Shown one piece after another: positions 50,588 through 58,723 of a stretch of DNA of 64,000 bases. A program made the position numbers and the translations under genes. The DNA lies in assembly GCF_040655075.1 (NCBI RefSeq), contig NZ_JBFAJC010000054.1, positions 1 through 64,000 of the forward strand, in the 5' to 3' direction. The DNA comes from Actinoallomurus sp040655075 (GTDB lineage: Bacteria; Actinomycetota; Actinomycetes; Streptosporangiales; Streptosporangiaceae). How positions within the stretch are numbered: the stretch's first letter is position 1; each line of letters opens with the position of its first letter. The notes beneath the pieces are model-generated. The model did no database searches and was not told where the DNA came from. It worked only from the letters and a program-made list of their open reading frames with translations.

Positions 50588-51655
50588 TCAGCCGGATGAA
50601 GCCGCCCGGCGGGCGTTCAGCTGGTCGAAGCCGACGGCTACAAGGATCAGTACGCCGATGCCGATCTGCAGGTAGAAGGCGTTGATGGCGAGCAGGTTGC
50701 CGCCGTTGTTGAGGACGCCCATGATCAGTGCGCCGGTCGCGGCGCCGATCGCGCTGCCCTTCGCTCCGAACAGGCTCGCGCCGCCGATGACGCAGGCGGC
50801 GATCGCGTTGAGCTCGAACCCGGTACCCGCGGTGGGGATGCCCGCGCCGAGGCGGGAGGTCAGCAGTATCCCGCCCAGGCCGGCGAGCAGGCCGGAGATC
50901 GCGTACACGGAGATCGTTACCGTGCGGACCGGGACACCGGCCAGACGGGCCGACTCGGGGTTCGAGCCGACGGCGTACACATAGCGTCCGAAGACGGTGC
51001 GGGTGAGCAGGAACCAGGCGACGACCGTGACGAGCACGGCGATGATCAGAAGGTTGGGGATGCCGAGGACGGTGCCGTTCGCGATGGTCTGAAAGCCGGT
51101 CGGCAGGCCCTGCACGGTCTTCGCATCGGTGATCACCAGGGTCGCACCACGGGCGATGCCGAGCATGCCGAGGGTCGCGATGAACGGCGGCAGCTTGGCG
51201 CGTGTGACGAGTAGGCCGTTGATCGCGCCGAGCACCGTGCCGAGCGCCACTCCCAGCAGCAACGCCACCAGGATCGGCATCCCACGGACCAGGAGTAGCG
51301 CGGTCACGCACCCGGACAGTCCAAGAACCGATCCGACGGACAGGTCGATGCCGGCGGTGAGGATGACCAGCAGCTCGCCGACCGCGATGATGCCGAAGAT
51401 CGCGACCTGACGGGCGAGATTGGACAGGTTGCCCGCGGTGAGGAACTCATCACTCGTCAGCGTGAGGATGCCGACCGCGACGAGCAGCACGACGAGTCCG
51501 CCGCTCTCTCGGCCGGTGATGTCCCCGAGAGTGACGACCCGCCGCCGAGGCTGGGCCACAGCCGGCGCGGCGCCGCCCGTCCCCGAGGCGGCCGATGCCC
51601 CGCTCGTGATCGTCGTCGTGGGGATCGGCTCCCGCCAGATCAGTTTAGGAATCAC
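50588..51655 (-). CDS. Ribose-type sugar ABC transporter permease
   Basis: A 355-residue inner-membrane protein of the RbsC/BPD_transp_2 family with about nine helices. Family blocks: AVGELLVILTAGIDLSVGSV, LGTVLGAINGLLVTRAKLPP, FIATLGMLGIARGATLVITD and GRYVYAVGSNPESARLAGVP (EAA-like loop), then IAACVIGGASLFGAKGSAIG. The first 40 residues are a cytoplasmic Ala/Gly-rich extension. GTG 51655 has AGGAGGCCGACC upstream and overlaps the ATPase gene by 11 bases, so it is the last gene of the binding protein-ATPase-permease operon. It moves a pentose or related sugar. Confidence 0.92.
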   Translation of the reverse strand: MIPKLIWREPIPTTTITSGASAASGTGGAAPAVAQPRRRVVTLGDITGRESGGLVVLLVAVGILTLTSDEFLTAGNLSNLARQVAIFGIIAVGELLVILTAGIDLSVGSVLGLSGCVTALLLVRGMPILVALLLGVALGTVLGAINGLLVTRAKLPPFIATLGMLGIARGATLVITDAKTVQGLPTGFQTIANGTVLGIPNLLIIAVLVTVVAWFLLTRTVFGRYVYAVGSNPESARLAGVPVRTVTISVYAISGLLAGLGGILLTSRLGAGIPTAGTGFELNAIAACVIGGASLFGAKGSAIGAATGALIMGVLNNGGNLLAINAFYLQIGIGVLILVAVGFDQLNARRAASSG

Positions 51656-53204
51656 GGTCGGCCTCCTCCGTACCGTCGTCGGCCACCGCATCCGCGGATG
51701 CCTTGCCTCCGTCACCGCTGGCCAGATGGAGCACGTCCTCCTCCGAGGCGGACCGGCCCAGCTCACCGGCGATCGCGCCGTCCCGCATGACGAGGATCCG
51801 GTCGGCGAGTCCGAGGAGCTCAGGCAGGTACGAGGAGACGATGACGATGCCCAGTCCTCGCGCGGCGAGGTCCCCGATGACCGTGTAGAGCTCGCCCTTG
51901 GCGCCGACGTCGATGCCTTTCGTCGGCTCGTCGAACATCAACACCTTCGGCTGGGTGAGCAGCCACCGGGCGAGGAGCACTTTCTGCTGGTTGCCACCCG
52001 AGAGCGTCGACACGGGTTGGTCGTATGAGCCGGCGCGCAGCCGCAGGCTGTCGAGCAGCCGGTCCGCCTCCTGGCTCTGTTCGCGTCCCGGCAGCAGGCC
52101 CCGGCGGGAGTCGCGGCGCAGGCTGGCGATGGTGACGTTCTCCCGAATCGACAGTTCCGGAAGCAGCCCGAGCACCTTGCGATCCTCGGTGAGCAGGCCG
52201 ATGCCGGCGCTCATCATCGTGCGCGGGCCGCCCGGCCGCACGCGCCGTCCCTCGACCTCGACACGCCCCGCGGCTGTCGGGACGGCTCCGAAAACCGACA
52301 GCAGCAGGCCGCTGCGGCCGGAACCCAGCAGGCCACCGATGCCGACGATCTCGCCGGCCGCGACGTCGAGGTCGATGCTCGGCGACCGTTCGAAGCGACG
52401 CAGCCCACGGACTCGCAGCATCGGCATTCCCGCGTCCCGGTGGACCTCGGGGTACAGCGAGCTGACCTCCCGCCCGACCATCGCGGCGATGAGGCGGTCC
52501 TCGTCGTAGTCGCCGATCGGCCCGGACTCGGACAGGCCGCCGTCACGCAGAACGGTCACCCAGTCCCCGATCTCGAACATCTCCTCGAGGCGGTGGGTCA
52601 CGTAGAGGATCGCGACTCCACGGTCGCGAAGTCGCAGGATGTGCTCCATGAGATGGGCGGACTCGGTCTCGGTGAGTGCGGTGGTCGGCTCGTCGAACAC
52701 GATCACCTTGACGGCGTCGGCGGTCAGGACCTTGGCGATCTCCACGAGCTGGCGCGTGGCGGCCGGCAGCCGTTCGACGATCGCGTCCGGGCTGAGGTCC
52801 TGGAGCTCAACCTCGTCGAGCGCCGTCCGCGCCCGGCGGCGCAGGTCACCTCTGGCGAGGACGCCCGCGCGCGCCGGAAGCCGGCCCATGAACAGGTTCT
52901 CCGCCACCGACAGGTGCGGGAGCAGGCTCAGCTCCTGGTAGACGGCCTGTACACCGGCGGCGCGCATGTGCGCCGGTGTCGGCGCGGTGACCGGTTCGCC
53001 CTCGATCTCATAGCGACCGCCGTCCCGGCGAAGGGCGCCGGTGAGCACCCGGATCAGGGTCGACTTGCCGGCGCCGTTCTCCCCGGCCAGGCAGTGCACC
53101 TGACCGGGGACCAGCCGCAGCGAGACGTCTGTGAGCGCCTGGACCGGGCCGAACGACTTCGACACGTCGTGCAGCTCGGCCACCGGCGCGGGAGACGCGC
53201 TCAT
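51645..53204 (-). CDS. Ribose-type sugar ABC transporter, double ATPase
   Basis: A 519-residue RbsA-like protein with two nucleotide-binding domains. Domain 1: Walker A GENGAGKST, Q-loop VYQELSLLPHLSVAENLFMG, a signature replaced by RLPAATRQLVEIAKVL, Walker B VIVFDEPTTAL, and switch His in YVTHRLEEMFE. Domain 2 (about 245-500): degenerate Walker A GLLGSGRSGLL, canonical signature LSGGNQQKVLLARWL, Walker B VLMFDEPTKGID. The second Walker A change is normal for RbsA-type proteins; the first-domain signature is more divergent than usual. ATG 53204 shares a base with the stop of the binding-protein gene, so the genes are coupled. Confidence 0.94.
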   Translation of the reverse strand: MSASPAPVAELHDVSKSFGPVQALTDVSLRLVPGQVHCLAGENGAGKSTLIRVLTGALRRDGGRYEIEGEPVTAPTPAHMRAAGVQAVYQELSLLPHLSVAENLFMGRLPARAGVLARGDLRRRARTALDEVELQDLSPDAIVERLPAATRQLVEIAKVLTADAVKVIVFDEPTTALTETESAHLMEHILRLRDRGVAILYVTHRLEEMFEIGDWVTVLRDGGLSESGPIGDYDEDRLIAAMVGREVSSLYPEVHRDAGMPMLRVRGLRRFERSPSIDLDVAAGEIVGIGGLLGSGRSGLLLSVFGAVPTAAGRVEVEGRRVRPGGPRTMMSAGIGLLTEDRKVLGLLPELSIRENVTIASLRRDSRRGLLPGREQSQEADRLLDSLRLRAGSYDQPVSTLSGGNQQKVLLARWLLTQPKVLMFDEPTKGIDVGAKGELYTVIGDLAARGLGIVIVSSYLPELLGLADRILVMRDGAIAGELGRSASEEDVLHLASGDGGKASADAVADDGTEEADRDS

Positions 53205-54241
53205 CAGCCCACCTTCGCGGTCGGGGGCTCGAGCAGCCGCTTCACGTCGGGCTCACGCATGTTCGTCTTGTCGACCACCACCGCGCCGGGGTCGATGTTG
53301 CGCGGCGGGATGCGGTCGACACTCGCCATCGCGGCTCCGAGCACTCCCTGGTAACCGAAGAAGTAGGGGTTCTGGACCACCAGGGCGTCGATCGCTCCGG
53401 TGGCCAGCGCAGCGTTCTCCTGAGGGTCGGAGTCGAACGCGACGACCGGGATCCGATCGACAGCACCGTTGTCCTTGATCGCCCGGGCCGCGCCGACTCC
53501 CGACGTGTTGTTGTCGGCGAACACTCCGAGCAGGTTCGGGTTGGCGGTGAGCGCGTCGTTCACCTGCGAGGCGGCGGTGTTGATGTCGTTGTTGTTGAAG
53601 CGCTGCAGGGACGCCTTGATGCCCGGGCAGTAGGTCGCGAGCCCCTGTTTGAAACCGGTGTCGCGCTCGACGAGCGACTGGATACCGGCCACCGATGATT
53701 CGATCATGATGACGCCGGTGGTCTTCTGCTGTGCCTGGAGCAGCTGGCACATGCGCTGCCCGCCCTGCGCGCCGGCCTTGATGTTGTCGGTTCCGATGAA
53801 GCCGTCCGACGGTCCGGTGATACGGCTGTCGACGGTGATGACCTTGATTCCCGCCTGACGTGCCCGGCCGATGACGGAGTTCAGCGCGCTCGACGAATTG
53901 GGCGCGATGACGATCCCCTTGACGCCGCGAGAGATGGAGTTCTCGACCAGCTGGACCTGCTCGTCGATGTTCGTCTCGGACGTCGGCGCGAACGCGCCCA
54001 CGGCGAGACCGAAGTCGCCACCCGCCTGCTTGGCGCCGGCCAGCATGACCTGCCAGAAGGAGGAATCACTCGCCTTGATGATGACATCGATCTTCTTACC
54101 GCCGACCGCGCCGGCACCCTTGCCACCGCCTGAGGCGTCGGACGAGCCGATCGCCCGGCCGGCCACCACGCCGATGACGAGCGCGACCAAGGCGATGGCC
54201 GCGACGAGGGAGAGCGAGAAGACGGTACGCGACCGGGCCAT
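53204..54241 (-). CDS. Sugar-binding protein of a ribose-type ABC transporter
   Basis: A 345-residue periplasmic-binding-protein-like protein of the RbsB/Peripla_BP_4 family. A membrane anchor lies at residues 7-28 (VFSLSLVAAIALVALVIGVV). There is no lipobox cysteine, so anchoring is by the uncleaved helix or signal cleavage. Two Rossmann-like lobes follow: DVIIKASDSSFWQVMLAGAK, GVKGIVIAPNSSSALNSVIG, IKVITVDSRITGPSDGFIGT and VVAFDSDPQENAALATGAID. First gene of the operon. Divergent from a PfkB kinase gene, which suggests that the sugar is phosphorylated after uptake. Confidence 0.92.
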   Translation of the reverse strand: MARSRTVFSLSLVAAIALVALVIGVVAGRAIGSSDASGGGKGAGAVGGKKIDVIIKASDSSFWQVMLAGAKQAGGDFGLAVGAFAPTSETNIDEQVQLVENSISRGVKGIVIAPNSSSALNSVIGRARQAGIKVITVDSRITGPSDGFIGTDNIKAGAQGGQRMCQLLQAQQKTTGVIMIESSVAGIQSLVERDTGFKQGLATYCPGIKASLQRFNNNDINTAASQVNDALTANPNLLGVFADNNTSGVGAARAIKDNGAVDRIPVVAFDSDPQENAALATGAIDALVVQNPYFFGYQGVLGAAMASVDRIPPRNIDPGAVVVDKTNMREPDVKRLLEPPTAKVG

Positions 54242-54545
54242 GGCAGCCTCCCGAAAAAACCTCAGATCAGATTCTTGTCGGGGGCATCTCTGGCGGCTGC
54301 CGGGAAATTCATAATGAACGGTGGAACGCCGATCGCACGAAGATCATGAATACCGAACCCACCGCGACGGACTCGCGGATGGGAATCCGTAGCCGCATTC
54401 TCCGCACCTGACCCGTAGGCCTCGTGCGTTCCTCCCGTGACAATTCGAATACGTCCGGTCCCAGGCAGACGCCTGGAAGAGATGTCCTTTTCGAACTCTA
54501 CCCCTCTGCGCCAGGCACGCCCGGATCCGGGAAGGGGAGAGAGCC
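54242..54545. promoter_or_regulatory. Divergent control region of the sugar operon and kinase gene
   Basis: 304 bp between the two starts. CCAGGC AGAC GCCTGG (54461-54476) is a perfect dyad near the kinase gene and a candidate operator. No regulator gene lies beside it, so the controlling protein is encoded elsewhere. Confidence 0.4.
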
Positions 54546-55505
54546 ATGATCGTTGTCTTCGGGGAGGCATTGATCGATCTGATGCCCGCAGACGACCCGG
54601 ACCAGTGGCGGGCCATGCCGGGCGGCGGGCCTGCCAACACCGCGGTCGCGCTGGCACGGCTGGGCACACCTGTCGCGCTGGCATGCCGTCTTTCGAACGA
54701 CGCCTTCGGTCGCCGCCTGCGCCGCCATCTTAAGGAGAACGGCGTCGATCTGTCGCTCGCGGTCAGCGCGACCGAGCCCAGTTCGCTCGCCGTCCTGGGC
54801 TTCGCCGGGCAAGGGGTGCCCGACTTCCGGTTCTACGTCCAGGGCACCGCCGACTGGCAGTGGACCGCGCATGAGCTGCCCGACCGGCTGCCGCCCGCCA
54901 CCCGGGCCCTGCATTTCGGGACGCTGGCGAGCGTCCTGCCGCCGGGCGCGGAGGTGCTACTGGCGTGGGCGACAGGTCACGCGCACGCCACCGTCATCAC
55001 CTACGACGTCAACGTGCGTCCGTCCCTCCTGCCGGACCGCCGGGCGTACCGCGACCGCATCGACGCCTGGCTGCGCATCGCCCACGTGGTCAAGGCCAGC
55101 AGCGACGACCTCCGCTGGCTCCATCCCGGCCGTGACCCTTTCGACGCGGCCCGTGACTGGATCGACCGGTACGGGAACCGCCTCATCCTGATCACCTTCG
55201 GCGCCCAGGGCGCCACAGCCGTGTCCGCGGACGGGTTTCCGGTCCATGTCCCCAGCGTCCCGGTCGACGTCGCCGACACGGTGGGAGCAGGCGATACGTT
55301 CACGGCGGGTGTGCTTCATTCGCTGTTCGCGCAGAACAGCCTCAACGTCGTCCCACCGACGGTGAGCACCAGCGCCATGGACCGCGCGCTGCGCTTCGGG
55401 TCGGCTGCCGCCGCCATCACGTGTACGCGTCCAGGGGCGCAACCGCCGGCCGCCGCCGCGGTCACCGACCTGCTCGCCCAGCTCGGCGACGCCGGTCCCG
55501 CGTGA
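54546..55505 (+). CDS. PfkB family sugar kinase, fructokinase-like
   Basis: A 319-residue cytoplasmic kinase. The N-terminal substrate site is VVFGEALIDLMPADDPDQWR, then MPGGGPANTAVALARLGTPV, typical of fructokinase/ribokinase types. The second PfkB signature is DTVGAGDTFTAGVLHSLF, with the catalytic Asp in GAGD. ITFGAQGATAVSADG is the ATP-site strand. Length is normal. GGGAGAG precedes the ATG. It probably phosphorylates the sugar brought in by the divergent transporter; whether this is ribose, fructose or another sugar cannot be told from sequence. Confidence 0.92.
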   Translation: MIVVFGEALIDLMPADDPDQWRAMPGGGPANTAVALARLGTPVALACRLSNDAFGRRLRRHLKENGVDLSLAVSATEPSSLAVLGFAGQGVPDFRFYVQGTADWQWTAHELPDRLPPATRALHFGTLASVLPPGAEVLLAWATGHAHATVITYDVNVRPSLLPDRRAYRDRIDAWLRIAHVVKASSDDLRWLHPGRDPFDAARDWIDRYGNRLILITFGAQGATAVSADGFPVHVPSVPVDVADTVGAGDTFTAGVLHSLFAQNSLNVVPPTVSTSAMDRALRFGSAAAAITCTRPGAQPPAAAAVTDLLAQLGDAGPA

Positions 55506-55561
55506 ACGGAACCGGCTCTGGCCGACGCCCGGGTAAGGCGCTCAGACAAGCGTCGACTGCA

Positions 55562-56200
55562 TCAGTCCGGATGCCGCGCCGAAAGGCCCGGGGAGGGCGC
55601 GCCGTCGTCGAGCCAGCGGCCGATCTCACCCCGCTCATCTCGCAGGGCGTCCTCGATCACCATGGGGCGTACGCCTCCGGCATTCGCGGAGCGAAGTACC
55701 TGGTCACAGGCATGATCATCATCGTCCGCCTGGGGCGTGTTCCTCCCGGCCTCGTCCTCGATGCCGACGGCGGCGAGGATCTCCTCGGGCCTGCCGCTGT
55801 TCTTGCCCATGGCCGCCATCGCCAGCGCGGCCTTCGCCGAAGCCGTTGACGCCTTGGGCGGTATGACCAGCAACATGATGTGGTCTTGCGAGCCACGGGT
55901 CACGATTATCTTGTGGTTCACGTCGGCGAACCGTCCGACCCGCACGACGTGTCCGTCGACCGTGAGGCGGCGGGGGATGTCATCCCAGTCTCGAGCGTCG
56001 ATACCGAGCCGCAGGATCGCGCCGACCCGTGCGTTCAGCGACGAGACGAGGAGCGGCAGTTCCGCGCCCGCGTCGCGCGAGCGTGGCCACCAGCCGCCGT
56101 CGAGGATTCCCTGGCGCCTCAATGCCGGATCCAGGCTCAGCCGCGACGCCAGCGGGATGTCAGGAGAAAGAAGGTCTGCTTGATCAACATGCGGTGCCAT
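55562..56200 (-). CDS. DUF5994 family protein
   Basis: A 212-residue soluble protein. The family hallmark is RLSLDPALRRQGILDGGWWP followed by RSRDAGAELPLLVSSLNARV. IPRRLTVDGHVVRVGRFADV and a later hydrophobic strand (HIMLLVIPPKAST) follow. DUF5994 proteins are of unknown function and are common near stress-signalling genes in actinomycetes. ATG 56200 is chosen as the first after the promoter-like box at 56305-56330; the ribosome binding site is weak. A paralogue lies at 56858-57442. Confidence 0.85.
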   Translation of the reverse strand: MAPHVDQADLLSPDIPLASRLSLDPALRRQGILDGGWWPRSRDAGAELPLLVSSLNARVGAILRLGIDARDWDDIPRRLTVDGHVVRVGRFADVNHKIIVTRGSQDHIMLLVIPPKASTASAKAALAMAAMGKNSGRPEEILAAVGIEDEAGRNTPQADDDDHACDQVLRSANAGGVRPMVIEDALRDERGEIGRWLDDGAPSPGLSARHPD

Positions 56201-56304
56201 AACATCGGCCCCGTCCTCGGCCCGATAAAGGAACCGGATTCCGTACACCCAGGACGACGTCAACTTGGCTATCGGCGCACGAAGTGCCCTTGGTAGTTGT
56301 AGTT

Positions 56305-56330
56305 ATACCCCGAAAATTCCGGACCGAACC
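56305..56330 (-). promoter_or_regulatory. Sigma-B-like promoter of the first DUF5994 gene
   Basis: On the - strand GGTT, 16 bases, GGGTAT, fitting the Streptomyces sigma-B-type pattern GNNT-N14-16-GGGTAY. It lies about 105 bases upstream of ATG 56200. Confidence 0.6.
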
Positions 56331-56421
56331 GATGTGGTGCTTTGGTTCGCCACTTTTGGGCGCCGTGGGGCCCGTCGTCTGAAGCACCGGAATGCAGACC
56401 CACGGCGGCCACATCGGTCCG

Positions 56422-56757
56422 TCAGCCGGCCGATGGACGCACCATCGGCATGCTGTGGTCCATACCGGTGATGCGCAGTAGCCGGGACATGTTCCTACTG
56501 GGCGCGGTCAGGGCGAGGGTGATCCCCATCGATCTGGCGCGGTTTTGGACGCCGGCCAGGACGCTCAGGCCCCTGGCGTCGCAGAAGGTCACGCCGGACA
56601 GGTCAAGGATGAGCAGGCTCCTGCTATGCAGAAGGGCGCTCAGCAAAGCCTCACGCAGGGCAGGGCCGGTGAGGAAGTCGATATCCCCGACCAACTGGAT
56701 GGTCGTCGGGGCCGACGGGTCGGCTCTGCCGAATGGGGCGGTGTCGATGATGGTCAT
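56422..56757 (-). CDS. STAS domain anti-sigma factor antagonist-like protein
   Basis: A 111-residue protein. The STAS fold starts TIQLVGDIDFLTGPALREAL and continues with LLILDLSGVTFCDARGLSVL, the key loop. In most SpoIIAA/RsbV proteins the loop has a phosphorylated Ser (CDSSGL); here it is CDARGL, so the usual phospho-Ser is Ala and the protein may not be switched by an RsbW-like kinase at that site. It lies between two DUF5994 genes and near a SpoIIE phosphatase. It may bind an anti-sigma factor constitutively, or sense a ligand. Confidence 0.88.
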   Translation of the reverse strand: MTIIDTAPFGRADPSAPTTIQLVGDIDFLTGPALREALLSALLHSRSLLILDLSGVTFCDARGLSVLAGVQNRARSMGITLALTAPSRNMSRLLRITGMDHSMPMVRPSAG

Positions 56758-56857
56758 TTCCGGCCTCCGATCCGATCGAAGAAGGGTGACGGGTGCCTGG
56801 CAGCCGGGTGCCGCCGGTTCCGGGTACGTACGGTTCGAGTCGCCGCCGATGTGCGGT

Positions 56858-57442
56858 TCAGGAAGCGGTGTGCCCTGTGGCCGTCGCCGCGGTTCGCTGT
56901 GTTGTTCTCAGCACCGGTCGGCCCGCCAGGTTCCGGCGCGCCAGGGGCTGACTGAGCGGATGGTGGGCGATGGTGGTGAGGGAATGGTCAACGGTGCCCG
57001 CGAAGCCGGGGGCGAACCTGGCCGCGGCCGGACCGCCTGTGTTGTCCGACGGCATGATCAACAGGTTGACTGCATCGGCCCCAGCGAACATCAGCGTGAT
57101 GAGGCGGGGGTCGGTGCCGTGGCGCCGGCCCACTTCGATCTGACGTCCCCGGGCCGGAATGCGGCCGGGGATCTGGTCCCAGGCGTCGGTGTGCAAGCAG
57201 ACGCGTAGCGTGGTCCGGCCCAGCCGTTGATCGACAGCGGCGATGAGGCCGGGTAGTTCTGCCGCGGCGTCATGGGAGTGGGGCCACCACGCCCCATCCA
57301 GCGGGCCCCGCCCGGAAAGGACAGGGTCCAACCTGAGTCTCACCGGAGAGTCGGCTCTGGGGAGTGCACTGGCGACGGCGCTGAGCGGTGTGTGGTGAGA
57401 AAGCAATGTCGGCGTGTGGTGAGAAAGCAGTGTCGGCGTCAT
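56858..57442 (-). CDS. DUF5994 family protein
   Basis: A 194-residue paralogue of the protein at 55562-56200. The family block is VRLRLDPVLSGRGPLDGAWW then PHSHDAAAELPGLIAAVDQR. IPGRIPARGRQIEVGRRHGT and INLLI-like hydrophobic strands follow. The N-terminus begins MTPTLLSHHTPTLLSHHTPL, an internal octapeptide duplication. The C-terminal 60 residues are less conserved and more basic. A promoter-like GAGT-N15-GGGTAG lies about 107 bases upstream of the start. Confidence 0.83.
   Translation of the reverse strand: MTPTLLSHHTPTLLSHHTPLSAVASALPRADSPVRLRLDPVLSGRGPLDGAWWPHSHDAAAELPGLIAAVDQRLGRTTLRVCLHTDAWDQIPGRIPARGRQIEVGRRHGTDPRLITLMFAGADAVNLLIMPSDNTGGPAAARFAPGFAGTVDHSLTTIAHHPLSQPLARRNLAGRPVLRTTQRTAATATGHTAS
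57390..57437 (-). repeat. Two 24-bp tandem repeats in the DUF5994 gene start
   Basis: Units 57390-57413 and 57414-57437 differ at one base and encode the repeated peptide LLSHHTPT. They lie directly after the start codon. Confidence 0.85.
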
Positions 57443-57548
57443 GATCGCCTGGCCTGTCCCGGGCCCCCGAAAGGTCCAGTCACACTGTATCGCCGGGGGC
57501 GACGCCGACCTGACCGCCAACGCACGAAAAGTCCTCGGTAATTAAAGG

Positions 57549-57573
57549 CTACCCACAGGTTCTGTAATCACTC
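57549..57573 (-). promoter_or_regulatory. Sigma-B-like promoter of the second DUF5994 gene
   Basis: On the - strand GAGT, 15 bases, GGGTAG. The last base differs from the Y of the sigma-B pattern, so it is weaker than the box at 56305-56330. Confidence 0.45.
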
Positions 57574-57640
57574 GATTCGGGAGGTAAAGACCGCATTGAG
57601 CACACGTTCGCGGCCTGACGGCGTCTGCGCCGCGCCGGCC

Positions 57641-58708
57641 TCACGAGGGAGGGGCGTGGGTTCGGCCGGGTGCCGATCCGTCCTGGGGGTGGTTGGAGGT
57701 CGGCGGGGCGCTGTCATCGGGTCGGCCGCGACGGATGCGCACCGCACCGGGATGTGCGCGCTCTTCGGGGTGCGCGCGGACGCGCAGCACGCTGGCGATC
57801 GTGGTGACGATGAGGATGAACAAGATGAGGGCGAGCGAGAATGAGGTGGGGATCTTTGGGACGGACTCGGTGACGTCCTCATGCAGGAACAGCAGGATGA
57901 GCTTGACCCCGATAAGGGCCAGGATCAGCGAGAGCCCGATGGCGAGATAGACCAGTCGTTCCAGCAGCCCTTCGATGAGGAAGAACAGCGCGCGCAGGCC
58001 GAGCAGAGCGAAGGCGTTCGCGGCGAACACGATGAACGGTTTGTTGGTCACCCCGAAAACTGCGGGGATGGAGTCCAGGGCGAACAGCAGGTCGGTGCTG
58101 CCGATGGCGACGAACACCAGTAGCACCGGGGTCATCACCCTCCGCCCGTCCTCGACGGCGAGCATCCGGCCACCGTGGTAGCCGACGGCGACGGGCATGA
58201 TCGATCGTGCCCGGCGCACCAGCCACGTGTCCTCCACGTCGGGTTCCTCGTTGCGGTGGCGGATCAATTGCACCGCTGTCCACAGCAGCACCAGGCCGAA
58301 CAGCAGGAAGGTGAAGGAGAACAGACTGATCGCGGCCGTCCCGATCGCGATGAACACCGCGCGCAGGCACAGCGCGAACGCGATGCCGTACAGCAGGATC
58401 TTGTGCCGGTACTCGGCCGGTACCGCGAAGCGAGTGAAGGTGATCGAGAAGATGAACAGATTGTCGATCGACAGGCTTTTCTCCACCACCCAGCCCGCGA
58501 AGTACTCGGTGCCCGCCTGCGCGCCTGCCACCGCCCACAGGATCAGCCCGAATCCGACCGCGACGGCGATGTAGAACACCGACCACACGGTGGCCTCGAC
58601 CAGCCCGACGGCGTGCGGGCGGCGCACCGCCACAAGGAGGTCGAACGTGAAAAGCGCGACGATCAGGCCGATCAGCACGGCCCAGGCCTGTACGGCGAAG
58701 CCGTTCAC
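57641..58708 (-). CDS. TerC family integral membrane protein
   Basis: A 355-residue membrane protein with eight or so helices. The family acidic motif is in VVEKSLSIDNLFIFSITFTR, and the second in IGSTDLLFALDSIPAVFGVT. FIVFAANAFALLGLRALFFL and LVYLAIGLSLILALIGVKLI are typical TerC helices. The C-terminal 45 residues form a cytoplasmic basic/proline tail. TerC proteins are linked to metal (manganese, tellurite) export or to metalation of exoenzymes. GTG 58708 has GGAGGTGGTGG upstream and lies 15 bases after the SpoIIE gene, with which it forms an operon. Confidence 0.92.
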   Translation of the reverse strand: MNGFAVQAWAVLIGLIVALFTFDLLVAVRRPHAVGLVEATVWSVFYIAVAVGFGLILWAVAGAQAGTEYFAGWVVEKSLSIDNLFIFSITFTRFAVPAEYRHKILLYGIAFALCLRAVFIAIGTAAISLFSFTFLLFGLVLLWTAVQLIRHRNEEPDVEDTWLVRRARSIMPVAVGYHGGRMLAVEDGRRVMTPVLLVFVAIGSTDLLFALDSIPAVFGVTNKPFIVFAANAFALLGLRALFFLIEGLLERLVYLAIGLSLILALIGVKLILLFLHEDVTESVPKIPTSFSLALILFILIVTTIASVLRVRAHPEERAHPGAVRIRRGRPDDSAPPTSNHPQDGSAPGRTHAPPS

Positions 58709-58723
58709 CGTCCACCACCTCCT

